Position numbers and translations under genes: made by a program. From contig JACPCW010000029.1 in the NCBI GenBank assembly GCA_016184365.1, forward strand, positions 1 to 36,710: a DNA stretch of 36,710 bases. The letters are read 5' to 3'. How positions within the stretch are numbered: the first letter of the stretch is position 1; each line of letters begins with the position of its first letter. The stretch is from Candidatus Rokuibacteriota bacterium. GTDB taxonomy: Bacteria > Methylomirabilota > Methylomirabilia > Rokubacteriales > CSP1-6. Shown here in pieces: positions 30,405 through 36,710 of this stretch. Below the pieces are notes generated by a model. The model did not search any database. It worked only from the letters and a program-made list of their open reading frames with translations, and was not told where the DNA came from.

Positions 30405-32711
30405 ATGGCTCACACGATCGATTCGGACAAGTACGTCGGGCGGCCCATGAAGCGGCGGGAGGATCGCCGCCTCCTGCTCGGGGCGGGACAGTTCGTCGGC
30501 GATGTCGCGCCGCCGGGCTGTCTCACCACGCTGTTCGTGCGGTCGCCGCACGGCCACGCCCGCATCGCGCGACTCGACGTCGCCGCCGCGCGGACGGCGC
30601 CCGGCGTCGTCGCGGTCGTGACCGGCGACGAGGTGCGGCATCTCGGCCCGATGGGCCTCAACCGCGGCCCGATCCCCGACATGAAGATGCCGCCGCATCC
30701 GATGATCGCGGACGGCATCGTGCGCTCGGTCGGCGAGCCGGTCGCGGTGATCGTCGCCGACAGCGCGCTCGCGGCCGCGGACGCCGCCGAGCTGATCGCC
30801 GTCGACTATCGGGCGCTGCCCGCGGTCTCCGAGCCCGAGCCCGCGCTGGCCGACGCCGCGCCCGTGCTCGTGGCCGACATTCCCGGCAACCGGTCGTTCC
30901 GCAAAGTCCTGAGGGCCGGTGACACGGACGCCGCCTTTGCCCGCGCCGCGCACCGCGTGCAGCTGCGCGTCGCCCCCGAGCGCATCGCCGCCGTGGCGAT
31001 GGAGCCGCGCGCCGTGCTCGCGAGCTACGACGTGGTCACCGGGGAGCTGACGGTCTGGTCCTCGACGCAGTCGCCGTTCCGCGTGCGCGGCGAGGTCGCC
31101 CGGCTGCTCGAGCTGCACGAATCGCAGGTGCGCGTCATCGCGCCCGACGTCGGCGGCGGCTTCGGCGTGAAGACCGGGCCGTATCGCGAGGAGATCCTGC
31201 TCGCGTGGCTGGCGCGCCGGCTCGGCCGTCCGGTCCGCTGGATCGGCACGCGCCGCGAGGATTTCGAGACCACGAACCACGCGCGCGGCTCCGTCTGCGA
31301 CAGCGAGCTCGCGTTCGACGCCGACGGAACGATTCTCGGGCTGCGCGCGCGCATCGTGTCGCCGCTGGGCGCGTCGCTGATGTTCGCGGCGCCGGGCTCG
31401 CCGTGGAACCACGCGCGGCTGATGCCCGGCCCGTACGTGGTGCCGAGCTGCGACATCGCCGTGGAGGGCGCGCTGACGAACACGGCGCCGGTGTCCGCGT
31501 ACCGGGGCGCCGGCCGTCCGGAGGCGACGTTCGCGATCGAGCGGCTGATGGACACGGCGGCGCGCGCGCTGAAGCTCGATCCGGCCGAGATCCGCCGGCG
31601 CAACCTCATCCCCGCCGACCGGTTCCCGTACCGCACGATCACCGGCCAGGTGTACGACTCGGGCAATTACCCGGAGGCGCTCGATCGCGCGCTGGCCGCC
31701 GCGAATTACGACGGCACGCGCCGCGCGCACGACGCGCGGCGGGCACGAGGCGACGTCGTCGGCCTCGGCCTCGCGACCTACGTGGAGCCGTGCGCGCTCG
31801 GGTGGGAGAGCGGCAGCGTGAAGGTCGAGCGCTCGGGGCGCGTGACCGCCATCACCGGCGCCAGCGCGCACGGGCAGGGACACGAGACCACGTTCGCGCA
31901 GGTCGTCGCCGACGCGCTCGGCGTCACCCCCGAGGACGTGACGGTCATTCACGGCGACACGCGCCGCGGTCCGGAAGGCTTCGGCACGCACGGCAGCCGC
32001 AGCACCGCGCTCGGCGGCGGCGCGCTGGTCGAAGCGTCGGTCGTCGTGCGCGACAAGGGCCGCCGGATCGCCGCGAAGCTGCTCGAGGCGGGGGTCGAGG
32101 ACGTCGTGCACGCCGCCGGCGGATTCCACGTCATCGGCGCGCCGCAGCGGAAGATCGCGTGGCGCGAGGTCGCGACCGTCGCGTACACCGGCGGCGCGGC
32201 GCTGCCCGCGGGCGACACGCCGGGGCTCGAGTCGTCGGCGTACTTCCAGCCCGACGGCGAAGTCTGGAGCTGCGGCGCCGTCGTCGCCGCCGTCTCGATC
32301 GATCGCGACACGGGACGGCTCGCGATCGAATCGCTGCTGTGGGTCGACGACGCGGGCACGATCGTCAACCCGCTGCTCGCCGAAGGTCAGCTGCACGGCG
32401 CGCTCGCGCAGGGCGTCGGGCAGGTGGTGATGGAGCGCATCGTCTACGACGAGACGGGGCAGCTGCTCACCGGCACGCTGATGGACTACGCGATCCCCCG
32501 GGCCGACGACGTGCCGCCGGTGACCATCGAGAAGATGCACACGCCGTCGCCGCGCAATCCGATCGGCGCGAAGGGGCTCGGCGAGGCGGGCTGCATCGCC
32601 ATCCCGCCGGCGGTCGTCAACGCCGTGGTCGACGCGCTCACGCCGTTCGGCGTCACGCACATCGACATGCCGCTGACGGCGGACAAGCTCTGGCGCGCCA
32701 TGCGTCGATAA
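30405..32711 (+). CDS. Xanthine dehydrogenase-family molybdopterin-binding large subunit
   Basis: 768 residues from ATG 30405 behind GAGGAG. The layout is that of CoxL/XdhB-like large subunits: KYVGRPMKRREDRRLLLGAGQFVGD at the start, PDVGGGFGVKTG near the molybdenum site, AYRGAGRPEA at 365-374 (the position that is AYRCSFR in carbon monoxide dehydrogenase, so not a CODH), GQGHETTFAQVVADALG, and the catalytic Glu E727 in KGLGEAGCIAIP. It hydroxylates a heterocycle, aldehyde or acid via molybdopterin cytosine dinucleotide. The FAD and 2Fe-2S subunits that normally accompany it are not adjacent; the neighbours are a dehydrogenase and a phospholipase-like gene. Substrate unknown. Confidence 0.93.
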   Translation: MAHTIDSDKYVGRPMKRREDRRLLLGAGQFVGDVAPPGCLTTLFVRSPHGHARIARLDVAAARTAPGVVAVVTGDEVRHLGPMGLNRGPIPDMKMPPHPMIADGIVRSVGEPVAVIVADSALAAADAAELIAVDYRALPAVSEPEPALADAAPVLVADIPGNRSFRKVLRAGDTDAAFARAAHRVQLRVAPERIAAVAMEPRAVLASYDVVTGELTVWSSTQSPFRVRGEVARLLELHESQVRVIAPDVGGGFGVKTGPYREEILLAWLARRLGRPVRWIGTRREDFETTNHARGSVCDSELAFDADGTILGLRARIVSPLGASLMFAAPGSPWNHARLMPGPYVVPSCDIAVEGALTNTAPVSAYRGAGRPEATFAIERLMDTAARALKLDPAEIRRRNLIPADRFPYRTITGQVYDSGNYPEALDRALAAANYDGTRRAHDARRARGDVVGLGLATYVEPCALGWESGSVKVERSGRVTAITGASAHGQGHETTFAQVVADALGVTPEDVTVIHGDTRRGPEGFGTHGSRSTALGGGALVEASVVVRDKGRRIAAKLLEAGVEDVVHAAGGFHVIGAPQRKIAWREVATVAYTGGAALPAGDTPGLESSAYFQPDGEVWSCGAVVAAVSIDRDTGRLAIESLLWVDDAGTIVNPLLAEGQLHGALAQGVGQVVMERIVYDETGQLLTGTLMDYAIPRADDVPPVTIEKMHTPSPRNPIGAKGLGEAGCIAIPPAVVNAVVDALTPFGVTHIDMPLTADKLWRAMRR

Positions 32712-32755
32712 CCGTCGCTCCGGCCGCTGGTGTCGGTCTTGCAGAGACGGAAACC

Positions 32756-34321
32756 GTGAGACCGCGTCCACGCCCCGATCCGGCCGCGGCCATCGTGCAG
32801 CCCGGGCGCAATGCGTCGCGCGAGGCGACCGCCGGCACCGCCGGCGTCATCGTCGACGCCGCGGATTACTTCCACGCGGTCTACTGGGCGGCGGAGCGCG
32901 CGCAACGCTCTCTCTTGCTGTCCGGCTGGGAGTTCGACAGCGCGCTGCCGCTGCTGCGCGGGGACGACCGCCCGCCCGGCGCGGAAGTGCGGCTCGTGCG
33001 GTTCCTCGACGGCCTGTGCGAGCGGAACCCGAACCTGTACATCTGCATCCTCGCGTGGAATTTTCACGTGGTGCTCGCCGCCGAGCGCGAGTGGCTGCAG
33101 CGGATGTACTTCCACTGGCTCACCCACGAGCACCTGCACTTCGTGCTGGAGGACTCGCCCGTGTCCGGCGGCTCGATGCACCAGAAGTTCGCGGTGATCG
33201 ACGGGCGGATCGCGTTCCTCGGCGGCATGGGCCTGCGCGAGGCGTGCTGGGACGACCGGCGCCATCTCGCGGAGAACCCGGACCGGCTCACGCGCGGCCG
33301 GCCGGACAAGCCGTACCACGACGTCCAGGCGTACCTGGCCGGTGGCGAGGCGCCGATGGCGGTCGAACAGTATTTCTTCCAGCGCTGGCAGCGCGCCGGC
33401 GGCACGCTGCCGCCGCTGCCGCCGCCCGTGCCCGGCGGTGACGACTACCGGCCGCTGGGCGCGCTGGTCCTCGGCGGCGGTCCGGTCGCGTTGAGCCGCA
33501 CGCAGCCGCACACGACCGGGCTGATCGTGCGTGACGTCGAGCGGCTCTTCGCAGGCGCCATCGCGGCGGCCGAGCAGCTGATCTTCATCGAGACGCAGTA
33601 CTTCAGCAGCCGGACGGTGCGCGACGCGCTCGTCCGCCGCATGCGTGAGCCGCCCCGCTCGAAGCTCGACATCGTCGTCGTCAACGAGCGCGGCGAGGCC
33701 GTGAAGGAGGACATCGCCGTCGGCTTGCGGCAGCTCGAGAACGTCGTGGAGCTCCGCCGCGTCGCGGGCGAGACGGGCCATGCCTTCGGCGTCTACGACT
33801 CGCTTCCCGACGGCGCCGGGGACGATGCCTCGCGCCCGACCTACATTCATTCCAAGCTCATGGTCGTCGACGACCGGTTCCTGACGGTCGGCTCGGCGAA
33901 CGTCACGAACCGCAGCATGGGCGTCGACTGCGAGCTCCACGCGTCGTGGGAAGCGACGCCTCGCGACGCGGCGCTGCACCGGCGGATCCGGCGCGTGCGG
34001 GTGAGTCTCCTCGCGGAGCACAGCGGCGTGTCCGGTGCGCACGCCGTCCGTGGGCTGCTGCCGGCCGAAGGGCTGGTGGCGCGTCTCGACGCGATGGCCG
34101 CGGTGTCCGGCGCGCGGTTCCGGCGCCACCGCCCGCCGTCACCCGCGCAGCGGGCGATGCTCGCCGTCGTCGAGCCGGAGTCGCTGCCGTTCGACTCCGA
34201 CGGGCGCGATCACGCCGCGCTCATGGATCCGACGGACGAGCGCGGCCCGCAGACGGTGCTCGCCCGCGCGGTCGCGTCGCTCTGGAGCGCGCTGACCGGT
34301 TCGCGCCGCCGCGCGGCGTGA
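32756..34321 (+). CDS. Phospholipase D-family protein (two HKD motifs)
   Basis: About 521 residues from GTG 32756, the first start after the upstream gene; the SD is weak. Both HxKxxxxD motifs are intact: HQKFAVID (H142, K144, D149) and HSKLMVVD (H365, K367, D372), the latter followed by GSANVTNRSMGVDCE. The pattern of two HKDs, SLLLSGWEFD and the WNFHVVLAAEREWLQ stretch fit PLD/cardiolipin-synthase-like proteins of the VTT-associated type that act on phosphatidyl substrates. No membrane anchor or signal is seen in this form, and the N-terminus (RPRPRPDP) is basic. A VTT/SNARE-like membrane domain, fused in some relatives, is absent. Substrate unproven. Confidence 0.9.
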   Translation: MRPRPRPDPAAAIVQPGRNASREATAGTAGVIVDAADYFHAVYWAAERAQRSLLLSGWEFDSALPLLRGDDRPPGAEVRLVRFLDGLCERNPNLYICILAWNFHVVLAAEREWLQRMYFHWLTHEHLHFVLEDSPVSGGSMHQKFAVIDGRIAFLGGMGLREACWDDRRHLAENPDRLTRGRPDKPYHDVQAYLAGGEAPMAVEQYFFQRWQRAGGTLPPLPPPVPGGDDYRPLGALVLGGGPVALSRTQPHTTGLIVRDVERLFAGAIAAAEQLIFIETQYFSSRTVRDALVRRMREPPRSKLDIVVVNERGEAVKEDIAVGLRQLENVVELRRVAGETGHAFGVYDSLPDGAGDDASRPTYIHSKLMVVDDRFLTVGSANVTNRSMGVDCELHASWEATPRDAALHRRIRRVRVSLLAEHSGVSGAHAVRGLLPAEGLVARLDAMAAVSGARFRRHRPPSPAQRAMLAVVEPESLPFDSDGRDHAALMDPTDERGPQTVLARAVASLWSALTGSRRRAA

Positions 34322-34343
34322 TGGGCCAGGTTAGCGCTTCGCG

Positions 34344-34910
34344 CTACGCGAAGATCTCGGCGAGCGGCAGCGATACGTCGGGGAACGCCTGCAGCGCAAC
34401 GGTCGCGGCGCTGGCGACGCTCGTGACGTCGCGGTAGCCGTCGGGGCCAGGCGCGCGGTGCACTTCGATACTCTCCGCCGTGCAGTCGACCACCCAGTAC
34501 TCGGCAATCCCGGCTTCGGCGTACAGGCGAAGCTTCGTCGACCGATCGTAGGACAGTGAGCTGTCGGCGACCTCGATCAGGAGCAACACGTCTTCCGCGA
34601 AGGCCTCGCGGTCCTTGTACGAGACCGCGCGGCGGCGGCGGATCGCCAGGTCAGGCTGGGGTTCGGTGTCGTCGCTCAGAACGACCGGATTCTGTACCGA
34701 GACGATGCCGCGGCCGGCGAGACGCAGGACCAGCAACTGATTCAGGTTGTCGACGAACGCGACGTGGCGGCGACCGGGCGGCGACATTCTGATGATCTCG
34801 CCGCGGATCAGCTCGACCCGGTCGGCCGGCTTGAGGATGCCCACCTCGGCCATACGGTGGTACTCCTCGCGGGTGAAAAGTCTGCGCGCGGTCGCCACCT
34901 CGACTGCCAT
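34344..34910 (-). CDS. Uma2-family (DUF820) PD-(D/E)XK-like protein
   Basis: 188 residues from ATG 34910 behind GGAGGAG. The core is clear: FTREEYHRMAEVGILKPADRVELIRGEI (12-39), PQPDLAI with D87, LLIEVADSSLSYDRSTKLRLYAEAGIAEYWVVD (110-142) with E113, and the final strand region. This is the nuclease-fold Uma2/DUF820 family, common as multi-copy genes and of unknown physiological role, often with toxin-antitoxin genes. An upstream extension of the frame (35015) is not used. Isolated on its strand; probably acquired. The acids typical of the family are kept. Confidence 0.92.
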   Translation of the reverse strand: MAVEVATARRLFTREEYHRMAEVGILKPADRVELIRGEIIRMSPPGRRHVAFVDNLNQLLVLRLAGRGIVSVQNPVVLSDDTEPQPDLAIRRRRAVSYKDREAFAEDVLLLIEVADSSLSYDRSTKLRLYAEAGIAEYWVVDCTAESIEVHRAPGPDGYRDVTSVASAATVALQAFPDVSLPLAEIFA

Positions 34911-35152
34911 TGTGCTCCTCCCGCCGGGTCTGCCGCCCGCTTCATTGAACAGCATATAGCTCCTTCGCAGCACCTCCGGAAGTCCCTGAAAGGATACAGA
35001 GCCCCGCTGGGTCAACCCGGCCCCCCGCGTGAAGTCTCGGGGGACGCCTGCGGGGTCGCGCCGGCCCCGGGCCCCATCGCCCTCTTATAGATCTCGATGG
35101 CGCGGGCGCGCATAGCACAGAAGGCACGGACCGGAGCAGGTCGCCCGCATCG
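34911..35152. other. Non-coding spacer between Uma2 gene and livF
   Basis: 242 bases with no convincing gene. It carries a hairpin CCCCCG-10 nt-CGGGGG (35022-35043) downstream of livF on the transcribed minus strand, without a U-tract, and other GC-rich short repeats (GGCCCCGGGCCCC). Probably the 3' region of the ABC operon and the Uma2 promoter region. No promoter element is clear. Confidence 0.4.
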
Positions 35153-35878
35153 CTAGAGCGCGCCGTCGCCGAGGAAGATCCGCCGCACCTCCGCGGATTG
35201 CAGCAGCTCCGCGGATGGTCCGTTGAGGATCGTGCGGCCCGACTCGAGGATGTAGCCGCGGTCGGCCAGCCGGAGCGCGAGCTCCACGTTCTGCTCGATG
35301 AACAGGACGGCGATGCCTTCCTCGTCACGCACGCGCCGCACGAGATGGCCGATCTCCTCGACGATCATCGGCGCGAGGCCGAGGAACGGCTCGTCGATCA
35401 TGAGCAGCCGCGGCCGCGCCATGAGCCCGCGCGCGAGCGCGACCATCTGCTGCTCGCCGCCCGACAGCGTGTGCGCGAGCTGGGCGCGTCGCGCGCGCAC
35501 CACGGGGAAGAGCGTTTCGATCCGCGCGAGCGTTTCCGCGCGGTGCGGGCGCGCGCGCGGGTTGTGGGCGCCGAGGAGGATGTTGTCGAGCACGGTGAGG
35601 AACGGGAACAGGCGGCGCCGCTCCAGCACGTGCGCGATGCCTTCGCCGACGGTGCGGTGGGCCGGCAGGCCGTCGATCCGCGTGTCGCCGAACGTGATGC
35701 GGCCCGCGCGCGGCTGGAGCAGCCCGGAGACCGTGTTCATCAGCGTCGACTTGCCGGCGCCGTTCGGCCCGAGCACCGCGACGATCTCGCCGTCGTCCAC
35801 GCGCAGGTCGGCCTGCCAGAGCACCTGGAAGTCGCCGTAGGCGACGTCGATCGCGTCCACCGTCAGCAGCGCGGTCAT
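35153..35878 (-). CDS. livF: Branched-chain amino acid ABC transporter ATP-binding protein LivF
   Basis: 241 residues. Walker A GPNGAGKST (37-45), Q-loop region ERRRLFPFLTVLDN, signature LSGGEQQMVALARGL (138-152), Walker B LLMIDEP with E163, and the switch His position is occupied by Q in FIEQNVEL, as usual for LivF. It powers uptake of branched-chain amino acids or, in many soil bacteria, other small amides and acids. The start overlaps the livG stop by ATGA, giving livM-livG-livF order. The substrate-binding protein and the LivH permease lie outside the window. Confidence 0.95.
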   Translation of the reverse strand: MTALLTVDAIDVAYGDFQVLWQADLRVDDGEIVAVLGPNGAGKSTLMNTVSGLLQPRAGRITFGDTRIDGLPAHRTVGEGIAHVLERRRLFPFLTVLDNILLGAHNPRARPHRAETLARIETLFPVVRARRAQLAHTLSGGEQQMVALARGLMARPRLLMIDEPFLGLAPMIVEEIGHLVRRVRDEEGIAVLFIEQNVELALRLADRGYILESGRTILNGPSAELLQSAEVRRIFLGDGAL

Positions 35879-36597
35879 TGGACGTACGCCTGGCCGAGAT
35901 AGGCCTCGACCACCCGGCGATCGCGCGCGACCACGTCGGGCGCGCCGTCGGCGATGACCTCGCCGAGGTAGAGCGCCACGATGCGCTGCGCCACCGCGGT
36001 GATGACGCGCATGTTGTGCTCGATCACGAGCAGCGTGAGCCCGCCGGCGTGGAGATCGCGGACGAGCTGCACCAGGCCCGGGATGGTGCGCTGATCCACG
36101 CCGGCGGTGACCTCGTCGAGCAGCAGCACGCGCGGCTGCGTGGCCAGCGCGCGCGCGAGCTCGAGCCGCTTCCGCTGGCCGGTCGACAGCGTGCGCGCAT
36201 ACGAGTCGGTCTTTTCCGTGAGCCCGACCTTCGCGAGGATCTCGCGCGCCTGCGCGCGCGCGTGCTTCACGTCCTTCGTGCGCGTGAGCGCGCCGACGGT
36301 GACGTTGTCGAGGACGGTCAGGCCCTGGAACGGACGGAGCTTCTGGAACGTCCGCGCGACGCCGCGGCGACAGACGACGTCCGGCGACAGACCCGTGAGC
36401 CGCTGGCCGTCGAGCCGGACTTCGCCTTCGTCGGGATGGTAGAAGCCGCTGATGCACTCGAAGAGCGTGGACTTGCCCGCGCCGTTCGGTCCGATGATGC
36501 CGACGAGCTCGCCGGGCGCGACGTCGAACGTGATGCCCTTGTTCGCGGTGATGCCGCCGAACCGCTTCGTGATGCCGCTGATCGACAGCAGGCTCAC
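35875..36597 (-). CDS. livG: Branched-chain amino acid ABC transporter ATP-binding protein LivG
   Basis: 240 residues from GTG 36597. KRFGGITANKGITFDVAPGE, Walker A GPNGAGKST (36-44), the LivG-type Q-loop ARTFQKLRPFQGLTVLDN, signature LSTGQRKRLELARAL, Walker B VLLLDEV, and the H-loop VIEHNM. The Walker B tail reads DEVTAGVD where LivG usually has DEPxAGL/MN, a mild departure. It pairs with LivF in the nucleotide-binding dimer. GTG overlaps the livM stop by GTGA. Confidence 0.95.
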   Translation of the reverse strand: MSLLSISGITKRFGGITANKGITFDVAPGELVGIIGPNGAGKSTLFECISGFYHPDEGEVRLDGQRLTGLSPDVVCRRGVARTFQKLRPFQGLTVLDNVTVGALTRTKDVKHARAQAREILAKVGLTEKTDSYARTLSTGQRKRLELARALATQPRVLLLDEVTAGVDQRTIPGLVQLVRDLHAGGLTLLVIEHNMRVITAVAQRIVALYLGEVIADGAPDVVARDRRVVEAYLGQAYVQ

Positions 36598-36710
36598 GAC
36601 GTCACCCCCGCGACCGCGCGGCGGCGCACCCGGTCGCGGATCCAGCCGACGAGGCCCTGCGGCGCGAACCGCACCATCGCGATCAGCGCGACGCCGTAGA
36701 TGATCAGGTA
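36594..36710 (-). CDS. livM: Branched-chain amino acid ABC transporter permease LivM, C-terminal end
   Basis: The last 38 residues of a permease running off the window edge: YLIIYGVALIAMVRFAPQGL, then VGWIRDRVRRRAVAGVTS. The RFAPQGLVG motif and basic tail are characteristic of LivM C-termini. The stop overlaps the livG GTG. The rest of the gene and the other transport components are upstream, beyond position 36710. Confidence 0.88.
   Translation of the reverse strand, partial: YLIIYGVALIAMVRFAPQGLVGWIRDRVRRRAVAGVTS

Noticed and set aside
29508..32711. A 1067-residue protein covering the dehydrogenase and the molybdenum hydroxylase.
   Set aside because: The first 299 residues are the wrong frame of the dehydrogenase and of the 48-bp repeat; the real start is ATG 30405 with an SD.
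30405..32711. Carbon monoxide dehydrogenase (CoxL).
   Set aside because: The loop reads AYRGAGR rather than AYRCSFR, and the coxM/coxS partners are absent.
30261..32771. An 836-residue minus-strand protein opposite the molybdenum hydroxylase.
   Set aside because: Antisense shadow; composition is low-complexity and the plus strand is unambiguously coding.
31205..34321. A 1038-residue phospholipase D fusion.
   Set aside because: The upstream part is an off-frame reading of the molybdenum hydroxylase gene; the phospholipase starts at GTG 32756.

Overview
This is a very GC-rich window (around 70% by eye, with strong G/C bias at third codon positions) packed with metabolic genes in short one- to seven-gene units on both strands. 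Many genes are joined by ATGA or GTGA overlaps. There are no rRNA, tRNA, CRISPR, phage or intact insertion sequences. The mix of many acid and aromatic-type catabolic enzymes, MFS carriers, mandelate-racemase-like enolases, a CitE-like lyase, a lone molybdenum hydroxylase subunit, ECF42-type sigma factors and a branched-chain amino acid ABC transporter suits an uncultured soil or subsurface heterotroph. Rokubacteria/Methylomirabilota or Binatota-like lineages are my guess, held with low confidence.

Layout. 1-1719: the 3' part of a zinc-type dehydrogenase followed by an enolase-superfamily enzyme. 1816-2969: a small DUF7684-like protein, then a ribbon-helix-helix/PIN toxin-antitoxin pair. 2981-4264: MFS carrier. 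4254-8763 (minus): a seven-gene unit (DGPF/YCII protein, Asp-box propeller, MoaD/ThiS-like protein, YCII-AHSA1 fusion, DoxX, MFS, internally deleted AHSA1). It is divergent from an ECF42-like sigma factor at 8830-10089. 10079-11292 (minus): alpha/beta hydrolase and carboxymuconolactone-decarboxylase-like protein. 11353-12261: 3-hydroxyacyl-CoA dehydrogenase, then a spacer with a long inverted repeat. 12527-13672 (minus): exported PQQ-type sugar dehydrogenase. 13718-14916: a 58-residue Cys/His protein coupled to an LLM flavin oxidoreductase. 14995-15450: small exported protein. 15478-18713 (minus): two coupled PYROXD2/CrtI-like FAD oxidoreductases. 18765-19904: MFS carrier. 19907-22097 (minus): enolase-superfamily enzyme, CitE-like lyase and a small protein.

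22148-25120: a ferredoxin-reductase gene broken by an internal deletion, a ferredoxin-Rieske fusion, a cupin and a TauD-type dioxygenase. 25117-26739 (minus): a second ECF42 sigma factor with its DGPF partner. 26837-28134: crotonase-fold protein and an exported histidine phosphatase. 28160-28414 (minus): remnant of an HNH/DUF222 endonuclease. 28442-29266 (minus): VOC protein. 29317-34321: D-2-hydroxyacid dehydrogenase, hairpin plus 48-bp tandem repeat, molybdenum hydroxylase large subunit, phospholipase D-like protein. 34344-34910 (minus): Uma2-family protein. 35153-36710 (minus): livF, livG and the end of livM.

The most system-like content is the pair of ECF42 modules. Both DGPF genes have the same promoter-like sequence upstream: TGTCGA, 17 bases, then CGAC or CGTC. 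This predicts that each sigma factor drives its DGPF gene and, in the first module, a downstream operon. That operon contains a translationally coupled beta-propeller and a ubiquitin-fold protein ending in GG. Decay is also visible: two genes with internal deletions, a toxin-antitoxin pair, an endonuclease remnant and GC-rich dispersed repeats.
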